Shown one piece after another: positions 42,531 through 51,403 of a stretch of 64,000 nucleotides of DNA. Each line of letters opens with the position of its first letter. The stretch's first letter is position 1. Where the stretch lies: the NCBI GenBank assembly GCA_025055285.1, contig JANWXM010000008.1:62001-126000 (forward strand). The letters run 5' to 3'. The translations under genes and the position numbers were made by a program. The notes under the pieces are model-generated. The model was not told the DNA's origin, did no database searches, and was given only the letters and a program-made list of their open reading frames with translations. The DNA comes from Saprospiraceae bacterium. Its GTDB lineage: Bacteria; Bacteroidota; Bacteroidia; Chitinophagales; Saprospiraceae.

Positions 42531-42731
42531 ATGATGTTTCGCTGGTTTAGATTTGATCCAATAAAAAAGTTGCGCAAGCAATACGAAGAAAAAATGCTTG
42601 AAGCGCGCGACCTGCAGCGCCAAGGCAATATTCAGGCCTTTGCTCAAAAAAGCGCTGAGGCCGAGGCCATTATGCAAGAGATTGAGCGGCTTAGTCGCCA
42701 GCAACGCCTCTCGAAGGACGCAGGTCAATGA
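42531..42731 (+). CDS. Small DUF6435-like protein
   Basis: This 66-residue highly charged protein begins MMFRWFRFDPIKKLRKQY. It then has an alpha-helical stretch with EARDLQRQGNIQAFAQKSAEAEAIMQEI. This matches the small DUF6435 type (F-x-x-DP-x-KKLxKxY start and a helical body). No signal peptide is present. The function is unknown. It starts 30 bases after the YGD-repeat gene on the same strand and may be the last gene of that operon. The second ATG, one codon on, is equally possible. Confidence 0.7.
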   Translation: MMFRWFRFDPIKKLRKQYEEKMLEARDLQRQGNIQAFAQKSAEAEAIMQEIERLSRQQRLSKDAGQ

Positions 42732-43476
42732 CCTGAAAGTTGGACGAGGCGTCTTAGACACTCTCGGAGTCGTCAGCTACGACTTCGGCAAAAGGCAATA
42801 TTTCAAGCAAAAGCGCTAATTAGAGTAAATCGTGCCTCTGATTTCAGAGGCCGAGGCGAAGTCTTTGAAAGAATTTGATTTTCGCAGGAAAAACTGCGCC
42901 TTGCCTATACGTCAAATGCTCTGCGGGCCTCGCTAGATTGAATAATATGCCTTTAGAAAGATAAGACCATAGAGAGCGATAAATTTGCCGTGAGAGCTAA
43001 ACCTTTTAGCCTCAGAGCGTTTCGCGTCTGCAAAGAAGCGCATCACCAATAGAAGGCGAAAAGCACCTCCATTAGCCCTTTGCTAGGATGAATGCTCTAG
43101 ATAGCTCGCGCGCAAGATCCATTACTTCCAAAGAGAACGTTTGCTAGGCATTAGCTCTCTCAACGTAGCAGTGAAAACCTGCACACCACTACCCTACTCG
43201 GATGCTTTTGAGACAAAATTATTTTCGTGATTTCACGGTAGGAATTATGCGAAATGGTATAACGGGCGACAAGGCCCTATCTTTCAATGGAATCCTCAAA
43301 TTCCCAAGTTGAGACGTTTAAACAAGGCCAGCCGTCGGGAAGACGCTCCCTTCGAAGACGTCTGAATAACAGGAAACAGAAAAATAACTATATTTTTGCG
43401 CATCAGCTATTGCGCAAGTATTGCAACATATAGAAGTGCATTTTTATCAATCCGAGGATGTTACGTTTATTGGGCT
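42732..43476. other. Intergenic region upstream of mnmG
   Basis: About 0.75 kb without a convincing gene. A 73-codon frame overlapping the DUF6435-like gene (42598-42819) has no support. The -7 element listed separately lies near the right end. I see no tRNA or other RNA fold. Confidence 0.35.
43391..43398 (+). promoter_or_regulatory. -7 element (TATTTTTG) upstream of mnmG
   Basis: An exact TAnnTTTG, 78 bases before the ATG of mnmG. The nearest -33-like sequence (TCTG, 43361-43364) is 26 bases away, so the match is partial. If real, it rules out the longer in-frame start at 43396. Confidence 0.3.
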
Positions 43477-45345
43477 ATGTTTCCAACCTATGATGTAGTA
43501 GTAGTAGGCGCAGGGCATGCGGGCTGTGAGGCAGCGGTGGCAGCCGCTAATTTGGGTTGTCGAGTGCTGCTGGTTACAATGAACATGCAGACCATTGGCC
43601 AGATGAGTTGCAACCCAGCGATGGGCGGGGTAGCTAAGGGACAGATTGTACGCGAGGTAGATGCTCTGTGCGGCTATTCAGGTATTGTCACTGACTACAC
43701 GATGGTGCAGTTTCGGATGCTCAACCGCTCGAAGGGGCCAGCGATGTGGAGTCCGCGCGCCCAGAACGACCGCATGGCTTTTGCTGCCAAATGGCGTCAG
43801 ATGCTAGAGGCGCATCCGAACATCGATTTTTGGCAAGAAATGGTATGCGGTTTAGTTGTCAGGGATGGGCGAGTACACGGCGTGCGCACAGGCATGGGCC
43901 TGGAAATACCTGCGAAGAGCGTGGTGCTTACCAATGGCACGTTTCTCAACGGCATCATTCATATTGGTGAAAAGCAATTTGGCGGTGGACGCGCTGGCGA
44001 GAGTGCTGCGCGCGGCATCACAGAGCAGCTTGTGGAGTTAGGTTTTGAAGTGGGCCGCATGAAAACAGGCACTCCACCGCGCTTAGATGGCCGAACAATT
44101 GACTACTCGCGCATGGAGATACAACCCGGCGACGACCCTCCTGGTAAATTCTCTTACACCGAGACACCGCCGCTGACTGACCAACTTCCGTGCTACATTA
44201 CCTATACCAATGAGCGCGTCCACGAAGTACTTCGCAGTGGTTTTGACAAATCGCCTATGTTTACTGGTCGCATTAAGGGAGTAGGCCCGCGCTATTGTCC
44301 CAGCATAGAAGACAAAATTGACCGCTTTAGCGAAAAACCGGCACATCAGTTGTTCGTCGAGCCAGAAGGCCGCCACACTTGCGAAGTATACCTAAATGGC
44401 TTCTCTTCATCGTTGCCAGAAGATGTGCAATACAAAGCGCTGCGCCTTATTCCAGGTTTAGAAAATGCGCGTATGTTCCGCCCGGGCTACGCCATTGAGT
44501 ACGATTACTTTCCACCTACTCAATTGCAGCCGACGCTAGAGACGCACTTGATCAAAAACCTTTTCTTTGCCGGCCAAATCAACGGCACTACCGGTTATGA
44601 AGAGGCGGCATGCCAAGGTCTGGTAGCAGGCATCAACGCCGCACTAGCCGTGCAAGAGCGCGATTCACCATTGGTGCTCAAACGTTCAGAGGCCTACATT
44701 GGCGTACTGATCGACGACTTAGTTAACAAAGGCACGCAAGAGCCCTATCGCATGTTTACTAGCCGCGCTGAATACCGCATCTTGCTGCGACAGGACAACG
44801 CCGACCTGCGCCTCACACCTATCGCCTATCGGTTAGGCCTCCGCGGCGCTGACGTGCGCATGGAGCGCGTACGCGCCAAGCAGCAAGCTGCTAACGATAT
44901 TGAGCGTTTCTTCCGCGAAGTTGCTGTATCGCCCGACCAAGTCAACGGCTATTTGACCGCCGTTAATTCTACACCAATTTCCCAGAAGGTCAAACTATTC
45001 AATATCCTCGCTCGACCTCAAGTGAACATTCGAGCTCTGGCCGATGCGGTACCTTTTGTAAAAGAGTTCTTAGCGCCCTTCGAAGCGGAATTTGTAGAGC
45101 AGGCTGAAATTCGCATGAAATACGAGGGCTACATCCGAAGAGAGGAAGAGATGGTAGAAAAGATGAGCCGCTTGGAAGACTTACACCTGCACCCAGACTT
45201 TAACTACCACGCTTTGACGGCCCTGAGTGCTGAAGCACGCGACAAATTAAGCCGCCATAAGCCGCGCACGCTTGGTCAGGCTAGCCGTATCTCTGGAGTA
45301 AGCCCAGCCGACATCAGTGTTTTGCTTATCCACCTGGGGCGTTAA
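43477..45345 (+). CDS. mnmG: tRNA uridine-5-carboxymethylaminomethyl modification enzyme
   Basis: MnmG (GidA) works with MnmE to modify the wobble uridine (cmnm5U34) of several tRNAs, using FAD, NADH, glycine and a folate carrier. The 622-residue length is normal. The FAD site is YDVVVVGAGHAGCEAAVAAA. Family segments follow: MSCNPAMGGVAKGQIVREVDAL, GRMKTGTPPRLDGRTIDYS, YCPSIEDKIDRF, NGFSSSLPEDVQ, GQINGTTGYEEAACQGLVAGINAA and TSRAEYRILLRQDNADLRLT. The C-terminal helical domain ends with RISGVSPADISVLLIHL. I choose ATG 43477 because homologous proteins begin just before the FAD-binding strand; the 27 residues upstream look non-coding. Confidence 0.96.
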   Translation: MFPTYDVVVVGAGHAGCEAAVAAANLGCRVLLVTMNMQTIGQMSCNPAMGGVAKGQIVREVDALCGYSGIVTDYTMVQFRMLNRSKGPAMWSPRAQNDRMAFAAKWRQMLEAHPNIDFWQEMVCGLVVRDGRVHGVRTGMGLEIPAKSVVLTNGTFLNGIIHIGEKQFGGGRAGESAARGITEQLVELGFEVGRMKTGTPPRLDGRTIDYSRMEIQPGDDPPGKFSYTETPPLTDQLPCYITYTNERVHEVLRSGFDKSPMFTGRIKGVGPRYCPSIEDKIDRFSEKPAHQLFVEPEGRHTCEVYLNGFSSSLPEDVQYKALRLIPGLENARMFRPGYAIEYDYFPPTQLQPTLETHLIKNLFFAGQINGTTGYEEAACQGLVAGINAALAVQERDSPLVLKRSEAYIGVLIDDLVNKGTQEPYRMFTSRAEYRILLRQDNADLRLTPIAYRLGLRGADVRMERVRAKQQAANDIERFFREVAVSPDQVNGYLTAVNSTPISQKVKLFNILARPQVNIRALADAVPFVKEFLAPFEAEFVEQAEIRMKYEGYIRREEEMVEKMSRLEDLHLHPDFNYHALTALSAEARDKLSRHKPRTLGQASRISGVSPADISVLLIHLGR

Positions 45346-45380
45346 CTCTTGCTGTAGGGGCTGCATGTTACCTTCGCGCC

Positions 45381-46064
45381 ATGCTTTGGCAAGGAATGCT
45401 CTTGGGTTTGTCGCTAAGTCTTCTCATTGGGCCACTTTTGTTTGCCATTGTGGAGGCGAGCCTGAGTCGCGGCTTTCGCGCGGGAGTGGCTCTAGCTGCA
45501 GGTATCTGGTTGAGTGATTTAATGTACATGATTATTGCATATCGCTGGCTAGATGTCCTCATTCGGCTAACAGCACTTCCGAATTTCCGCCTCTGGGCCG
45601 GTCTAGCAGGTGGTTTAATGCTGATGCTATTTGGTGGAGTTACTATGCTAAGAAAAGGCCAGCCTCCTGAGCGCCAACAAACAACCGCGGCCGACCGCTT
45701 GCTCGATATCCTCGACGGCCCTGAACCACCTGGCGTTGCACACAACTGGATGGCTTGGGGGTATCCAGGTTACCTGTTGCGCGGGTTTTTGCTCAACACC
45801 ATCAATCCATTCACAGTATTCTTTTGGCTTGGTCTGGCAAGTGCCTTTATAGTTTCCAACCAACTGACCTCCTCCGAGGTATTGACGTTTTTTGGCGGGA
45901 TGCTGGGCGCGCTTATGTTCGTAGATATCCTAAAGGCTTACGCGGCTAAGCGGGTGCGCAATCTGCTCCAAGCCTATCAATTGCGGCGCGCTCAACGCCT
46001 CATAGGCGCAGTATTAATTGCATTTGGAGCGGCGCTGTTTATTCAAATGATTGCAGCGAGATAA
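45381..46064 (+). CDS. LysE-family exporter
   Basis: This 227-residue inner-membrane protein of the LysE/RhtB type exports amino acids or related small molecules. The start WQGMLLGLSLSLLIGPLLFAIVEASLSRGFRAGVALAAG (read in parts) is typical, with Pro18 in the first helix followed by the SRGFRAG loop. GLMLMLFGGVTML and GFLLNTINPFTVFFWLG are further hallmarks, the latter being the second family motif (N-x-x-NP). About six hydrophobic segments are present, with a longer than usual hydrophilic loop (about 88-128). It starts 35 bases after mnmG and may be co-transcribed with it. The substrate cannot be told from sequence. Confidence 0.85.
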   Translation: MLWQGMLLGLSLSLLIGPLLFAIVEASLSRGFRAGVALAAGIWLSDLMYMIIAYRWLDVLIRLTALPNFRLWAGLAGGLMLMLFGGVTMLRKGQPPERQQTTAADRLLDILDGPEPPGVAHNWMAWGYPGYLLRGFLLNTINPFTVFFWLGLASAFIVSNQLTSSEVLTFFGGMLGALMFVDILKAYAAKRVRNLLQAYQLRRAQRLIGAVLIAFGAALFIQMIAAR

Positions 46065-46149
46065 CCCAGCCATCCCCTGCGTTGCTCAATTCCAAGGTGG
46101 CGTAGATGAGCAACTCCTAAAGCAAAGAAAACAACGTAAGTAGAACCTA

Positions 46150-47136
46150 TTAGAATCCTAATCCACTGTCAATGATTGTTCCTTCGGGTGGGTTGAACCA
46201 CCAGCGTGCAGTGGCCTCCACAGCGCCAGTACTCAACCGCTGCAAGCGCGTCAGGCCAATATCATAAGAGGCACAAAAGAAAAGGTTTTTCGTCACCTGA
46301 ATACCTGCTAGAATATCTAGGCTCTCTCCATAACCTACATCGCCTCCACTGCGGTAAGTGAGGCCGCCATAAAATTTGCGCCTGAGGCCCGCCATGACAT
46401 TGACTTCTGCGCTAAAAGGCGCTCGAGGTACATACCGGAGCAGGGCTTGAGGGATTATCTCCCAACCTTCATCAACGCGGAGAGTAAAGCCTCCCATCGC
46501 GTTAAAATGTCGTTCTTCGCGCGATAATTCGGTTCCAAACTCGGAGAAATCAATATTATTTTGTAAAAAACGAGGCACCGCGGCACCTACATACCAGCCG
46601 CGTTCGTCGTTAGAATAATAGAGACCAAAGCCGAAGTTAACCAACCACTTAGAACGCAATCCTGTTGGGATAGAGACATCAATAGTAGCAGGGGTAGCGC
46701 TGTAAAGGCGTTCGTCGTTCCAATTTTGCCAAAAGTTGCGCACGCTAGGCTGTAGACCGATGCCGAGGTGTCCGCGTCGCATGGGGACTCGATAAGAGTA
46801 CACCAGGTCAATTGTCAGGGCACGCGTGATGCCCACACTGAAACGCGAGGCAGCCAGACCAATGCCAAGTCGTTCGTTGAGCAGCGGTTGCGTGTATGAA
46901 AGCAATTGGCTATTCGGCGCTCCTTCGATGCCAAACCATTGACCTCGGTAAATAGCAGTAAGGGTAGGAGAAACGAAGCTACCTGCATATCCGGGGTTGT
47001 AGCTCAATTTATTGAACATGAATTGAGTGTATTGCGGTTCCTGTTGGGCAAAAAGCGAGGAAAGGGCCCCATAGGCGAGCGCGCAAATCGCCAACAGCGC
47101 TCTGCAGCGGGAGTCGTCATGGGTAAAGAACATCAT
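46150..47136 (-). CDS. PorP/SprF-family type IX outer-membrane protein
   Basis: PorP/SprF proteins are outer-membrane barrels needed for secretion or anchoring of type IX cargo, often of SprB-like giant adhesins. From ATG 47136 the protein has 328 residues. It has a signal peptide ending SSLFAQ, then the family start QEPQYTQFMFNKLSYNPGYAG (given in parts: QYTQFMFN, NPGYAGS). SPTLTAIYRGQWFGIEGAP and repeated beta-strand patterns with YSYRVPM and GGLTYRSGGDVGYGESLDILAG follow. The longer start at 47169 is rejected because it would lie inside the -7 promoter box. The two giant type-B T9SS proteins in this window are plausible clients. SprF is usually next to its SprB gene, and here it is not. 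Confidence 0.88.
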   Translation of the reverse strand: MMFFTHDDSRCRALLAICALAYGALSSLFAQQEPQYTQFMFNKLSYNPGYAGSFVSPTLTAIYRGQWFGIEGAPNSQLLSYTQPLLNERLGIGLAASRFSVGITRALTIDLVYSYRVPMRRGHLGIGLQPSVRNFWQNWNDERLYSATPATIDVSIPTGLRSKWLVNFGFGLYYSNDERGWYVGAAVPRFLQNNIDFSEFGTELSREERHFNAMGGFTLRVDEGWEIIPQALLRYVPRAPFSAEVNVMAGLRRKFYGGLTYRSGGDVGYGESLDILAGIQVTKNLFFCASYDIGLTRLQRLSTGAVEATARWWFNPPEGTIIDSGLGF

Positions 47137-47166
47137 GAGAAGGGATAATCGAGCATTTGCGTTGCA

Positions 47167-47174
47167 CAAAGATA
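47167..47174 (-). promoter_or_regulatory. -7 element (TATCTTTG) of the PorP/SprF gene
   Basis: On the minus strand this reads TATCTTTG, an exact TAnnTTTG, 31 bases before ATG 47136. It overlaps the alternative upstream start codon (47169), which decides the start. No -33 TTTG is at the right distance. Confidence 0.45.
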
Positions 47175-47209
47175 TGCTCTTATTTATCCACAGCGCTACA
47201 TTGTTTGTT

Positions 47210-47241
47210 ACGCCATTATTGAATTCATCGAAGTACTTTTG
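47210..47241 (+). promoter_or_regulatory. Promoter of the AAA-like membrane protein gene
   Basis: ATTG (47210-47213; consensus TTTG) and TACTTTTG (47234-47241; exact TAnnTTTG) are 20 bases apart. The -7 box overlaps the in-frame TTG at 47239, so translation must begin later; the GTG at 47278 fits. Confidence 0.5.
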
Positions 47242-47277
47242 CTTTGGATAAAACGGGACAAAGCGTCCTTTGCAAGC

Positions 47278-48888
47278 GTGAACCTCCCTTTTCTTAGAAA
47301 AAGACTTCTTCTCTTTCTCCCTATCGTTGGGCTAGCGGCGTGGATAGGTACGCGCGACCAGGCTGATCCGCTATGGCTTCAGGCAGGTGAGATCGTCAGG
47401 CAACGCTATCCCCTTCTGGAAGATGTGCCGGACTCTTTGCAATATTGGTACTGCCTTTGGCACAGGCGACGTTACCGAAAAGGCGACTCCACGGCGCTGC
47501 GCATTGTCAGTCAACCTACCCTTTCCAAAATCGAGTGGCGCACTTTTCACCAACTCTGCGACTATGCCACGCGCCATCGCGATATTGTAGTAATGGGCGT
47601 CACGGGAGTAGGCTCTACAAAACAAACAAAACACTTGGCACGCCTGCTGACAGGAAGTCCCGATAATCAGCTAATTATAGAGTGCGCTCCGCAATTTGAC
47701 TTAGATTTTCACAAGAAATACATTGGCTATGAGCGAAATGGGCAGTTTTATCCAGGAGAGCTCATTCAGTTTTGGGAGCGATGCAGGCGTTCGCCTGAGC
47801 AGCAATTTGCCGTGGTTATAGATAATTTTGATAAAATAAATCCTGAAACGTTTTTTGGGCCTGCCTTGTGGGAGGCCCTCAGCAGCACCTCTGTGCGGGA
47901 GGCCAATATCGGAGGGTATCGCGTCGTCGTACCAGACAACTGCCGCCTGTTATCTGTAATTCACTTTGGTCCAGGAGGTGTGGTCAAGTTTAGTGGTGAG
48001 CATTTTAAGCGCCTTGGGCGCCCATACTTACTTCGTCCTAATCCGCGCGAGCTTTGCGAGATGCTCTACCGAAAATGGGCCTACAGTAAAGACGCTGCTC
48101 GAGCTGCTTTCGTGCGCGACCCTCAGCGCATGCAGGCACACATCTTTTACTTTCTGAAAGCCAACGAACTTATCGCCCAGCGCTACGGAGAAGGTTATCA
48201 ACTTGGGCAAGGCACCGCTGTGCGCGAACTCTTTTTGGAACAGGAGCGAGATGACCTAAAGCGTGTATTTCTAGACCATCTTGCTGCCGTAAACACGAGC
48301 AACCCGTTAACTGCTCGCGATTTCGCCTCCATAGAATACACTATTGAAAAAGGTGGAACAGCTCCGCACTCTAGCTTCTTTGACCGCTTATACCAGCTGT
48401 TGCACGACACTGGTTACTTCGTGGAAATTACTATGGTGATCACCACCGCCCTCCTAACCTTTCTCCTAAGTTGGTGGGTATTTAGGCGTCGCGAGCGACT
48501 TATTCGACATTACGGCGAACAGGCTCAGGAAATTTTTCAAAACTTCGAACAGCAACGACTTAATGCCGACAGTGCAGCTAAACAACTGGAGCGCATCAAG
48601 AGCGAAGTAGACATGCTGGTCCGGCGCCGCCGATTGAACTATACGGAAGGGCTGTATTTGCTGACCTTCATTGAAGACAAGGTAAAGCGGGTTGAGTTCG
48701 CTCGCAATGTCAGCCAAAATTTTATCGAGCTATTCAATGCCTTCATGGAAGACAACATCCTTACCCGCAGCGAATACCTCAAGCTGAGGCAGTTCCTCCA
48801 ATTTGTCAGGCACAAGATCCCTCCCGATACTTATGAATATTTCCATCGAAAAGTGGAGGATGCCTACAGCGAGCGCCTAACTGAGTAG
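47278..48888 (+). CDS. Membrane AAA/McrB-like protein with degenerate P-loop
   Basis: The 536-residue protein has an N-terminal membrane helix (about 8-24), a middle domain (about 95-290) and a second membrane helix (about 381-400). A long coiled-coil-like tail follows, up to the C-terminus. The middle domain has a P-loop-like DIVVMGVTGVGSTKQTKHLA and a Walker-B-like FAVVIDNFDKINPETFFGP. The latter, with LWEAL after it, recalls McrB-type AAA proteins (IIDEINRxNxxxIFGExxxLLE). In the P-loop the Lys of GxxGxGK[ST] is replaced by Ser, and the Walker-B Glu is Asn. ATP hydrolysis is therefore doubtful. I choose GTG 47278, placed just after a promoter; the TTG at 47239 lies inside the -7 box. The function is unknown, and a scaffold or sensor role is possible. 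Confidence 0.6.
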   Translation: MNLPFLRKRLLLFLPIVGLAAWIGTRDQADPLWLQAGEIVRQRYPLLEDVPDSLQYWYCLWHRRRYRKGDSTALRIVSQPTLSKIEWRTFHQLCDYATRHRDIVVMGVTGVGSTKQTKHLARLLTGSPDNQLIIECAPQFDLDFHKKYIGYERNGQFYPGELIQFWERCRRSPEQQFAVVIDNFDKINPETFFGPALWEALSSTSVREANIGGYRVVVPDNCRLLSVIHFGPGGVVKFSGEHFKRLGRPYLLRPNPRELCEMLYRKWAYSKDAARAAFVRDPQRMQAHIFYFLKANELIAQRYGEGYQLGQGTAVRELFLEQERDDLKRVFLDHLAAVNTSNPLTARDFASIEYTIEKGGTAPHSSFFDRLYQLLHDTGYFVEITMVITTALLTFLLSWWVFRRRERLIRHYGEQAQEIFQNFEQQRLNADSAAKQLERIKSEVDMLVRRRRLNYTEGLYLLTFIEDKVKRVEFARNVSQNFIELFNAFMEDNILTRSEYLKLRQFLQFVRHKIPPDTYEYFHRKVEDAYSERLTE

Positions 48889-49915
48889 AGGCAATGCTGT
48901 CGTTTTGCTCTGCGACGAGTTGCCTACTCGAGCGCAAAGCTTTATACTTCAGATGCTGCCCTTGATATTTCACGGATGTTGTGCGCCTGCAGCGAAAAGT
49001 GTCTCATCGGCATTTAACTTACTCAACAAAGGCCTTTTTCGATAGTAGCTGTGTTCCTCCAAAAACCCATTGCGCAGCAGCAGAAGTTTCCCTGTGAGAT
49101 GCTGTTTGTCGGGATGTTTGATAAGGTAGAAGAGTAATCTAGCTGAGTTCTATTCTCTTCTTCAAGTAGTTATAGGATTACTCGAAAACCTCAGTTTACG
49201 GCGATCAAAGAAGCGTTTGCCCAATTCTCGCTATACCTAGAGATCGGCCATCGCTTTGAAGAGCATATAGGCCTGCCTGAAACCCCTATCCTGTTCATCA
49301 CCCTTCTGTGGTCTGCTGATTTATTGGAGGATGTAATGCGCTTACTTCGCTCTTTCGTCCATTAGCCTGACAAGCGGTACGTTTTGCCAAATTAATAACC
49401 AGGAGATAGATGGAATATCCGTCAGAATATTTGATGAGAAAAAGAGAAACCCTGCAGCTCCCCTACCCCCTCCTCAAGACAGGTACGCGTTGCTCGATGT
49501 ACTTACCTCCGAAGGACGATACGACCCAAAGAAGGCAGCATTCTACCTTACCCGAATAGGACCTGCTTTATAATTCAGGCCCTCTTGCTTATACATAGCC
49601 TGCTTTGAGGAGGGGTAACCTATACGCATGTAGTATCTACGATCCCTCCAGAAGTAGGCTGAATGGGTACAGATACGTAACTTGATGACATACAGGACTT
49701 TTTCATGATACGGGAGGAAAACTTAGCGACGAACGACAAGTCAAAGTTTACAACCGCTCACAAAATCCTTATTAACAGAAAGCGCTTTTTTGTTACCTAT
49801 CTTTTGGAAGACTTTTTCTGCGTATCATGAATTAAACAACTGAATATCAATTAAAAAAAAATCAATTTTTTATAAAAATCGTTACCTAATTTCTCATTAG
49901 CTGTCTTTGCGGAGG
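48889..49915. other. 1-kb gene-free stretch with possible coding relics
   Basis: No complete gene is visible. Two open, protein-like stretches without start codons lie on the plus strand: 49147-49363 (containing EEHIGLPETPILFITLLW) and about 49337-49573 (containing RYALLDVLTSEGRYDPKKAA) in the next frame. Together they could be a decayed gene. An 11-bp inverted repeat (CCCCTCCTCAA at 49467-49477, TTGAGGAGGGG at 49605-49615) encloses the end of the second stretch. Confidence 0.3.
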
Positions 49916-51403
49916 TTATTCTAATACCTCTACCACCATCTCCCACAAGTCCTCGTAAGGAATAATCTCAATTTCGTGCGTTTGATTGGCCATCTGTATC
50001 GGAACCGCTTGCAATTCTTTTAGAAATCGAGCACTCCTTTCCTCGACGATTTTTCGTTCAAACTGACTTAGAGGTACTTGAAGTAGCATTTTCATGAAAT
50101 AGTAACTGCGTTTAGTATTCTCACTGCGCAGGTGGCGATAGCAATATTGCTCTGTGCTTTCCACTTCGTCGAGCAGTCTTCCAAACTGTTTTTCCAAAAT
50201 GAGTAACAACCACTTCACAATGATAATGGCTATATTAACGCCACTGCGGTCTTTGTTGAAAATAGAGAACTCGTTGATGAATTTCGCGAGCTTGAATTTA
50301 GTTTTGGAAGTGCCAACTACCTTACCAGCGCGATATAGGAAGTAAATGTAGGCTTCGTAGATGCGCCAGATTTCGGCGACGTTTTCAGGCAGAAATTCAA
50401 AACGAGGGTGCGCGAGTGTTTGATGCAGCAGTTGAGCAGCCTCCTCGTAACGGCGCGTATGGAGCAACAGGTGAAGATAAAGCTCTCGGTATTTAAACCA
50501 GTTGAAGGTGCCTTCTTGCATGAGGCGTAAACAATGGCGAGCGGCCTCCTTTCCTGCCTCAAATTGCCGCAAATGAATGTGGCAAATCAGTTGCTGATAG
50601 TAAAAAATTTGCAAAGGCACGCGCGCTTCGTAAGGGCGATGTTGAAAAAAAGCAATAGCTTCCTTGCAGAAATCTAGGGCTTCTTGGTATTTGTGCTGAG
50701 CTGTATAATAAGTAAGTCCTATCAAGTAACCATACAAGTGGAGTTTGTATGTGGCGTATTGCTCCATGTGCGGCCGAATGCGCTCGTAATACTCTCGAGC
50801 TAGCGTGGCAACTTCCGGTTGGGCAGAGCGATTGTTCACGGTACGCACCACTAAGGAGGTATACAGTTCCTCAGCCAGGGCCTCGGCATCGTAAATCTTC
50901 CGGAAGCGCTCAAACTGCTGCGTAGCCTCTTCAAACCTTTTTGGGTTGCTCTCCCGAAGTCCATACTGAATCCGCAAATAGGAGGCGATGTCCATGCACA
51001 GCAATGTAAAATCAAAGCGCTCGGCAGTGCGCAGCAGCTTATTCGCCAGAATTAGAGCTACAGTGTTGGCATTTTGACCCGTAAGAAACCGCACGATAAC
51101 CCACTGCCTATGACAGTCGTAATAGGCTCTTTGATAATCCGAATATGTTTCCTGCTGTGTGTTAATTTCAAATATACAATCCAGGAGTTTCTCTCGCAGT
51201 GTTGACTTTAGTTTGCGATAACTCGACGAGGTGCTTTTATCCTTATATAGGTCAGCAGCCGCTTCTTCGTCAGAATGATATTTTCCTTTTGCAATTCCTT
51301 CGTATAGCGCTAACAATTTGGAATCTTTAGCACTATTCAATTCTTTGAAGGGCCGAATGTTGTGTTGCGCCAATAGCAAAATTAACTCTCTGAGATCCTG
51401 CAT
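49916..51403 (-). CDS. Helical TPR-like protein of unknown function
   Basis: The 495-residue all-helical protein is without signal peptide or membrane helix. The N-terminus (LRELILLLAQHNIRPFKELN, DSKLLALYEGIAKGKYHSDEEAA, SSYRKLKSTLREKLLDCIF) is a pattern I associate with a paralogous family in Saprospira-like bacteria. The rest shows TPR-like helix pairs, for example YQEALDFCKEAIAFF and YEEAAQLLHQTLAHP. The first part might be a small helical DNA- or protein-binding segment, the second a binding scaffold. No motif for catalysis is visible. It stands alone, flanked by long gene-free stretches, and I can give no function beyond protein interaction. Confidence 0.65.
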   Translation of the reverse strand: MQDLRELILLLAQHNIRPFKELNSAKDSKLLALYEGIAKGKYHSDEEAAADLYKDKSTSSSYRKLKSTLREKLLDCIFEINTQQETYSDYQRAYYDCHRQWVIVRFLTGQNANTVALILANKLLRTAERFDFTLLCMDIASYLRIQYGLRESNPKRFEEATQQFERFRKIYDAEALAEELYTSLVVRTVNNRSAQPEVATLAREYYERIRPHMEQYATYKLHLYGYLIGLTYYTAQHKYQEALDFCKEAIAFFQHRPYEARVPLQIFYYQQLICHIHLRQFEAGKEAARHCLRLMQEGTFNWFKYRELYLHLLLHTRRYEEAAQLLHQTLAHPRFEFLPENVAEIWRIYEAYIYFLYRAGKVVGTSKTKFKLAKFINEFSIFNKDRSGVNIAIIIVKWLLLILEKQFGRLLDEVESTEQYCYRHLRSENTKRSYYFMKMLLQVPLSQFERKIVEERSARFLKELQAVPIQMANQTHEIEIIPYEDLWEMVVEVLE

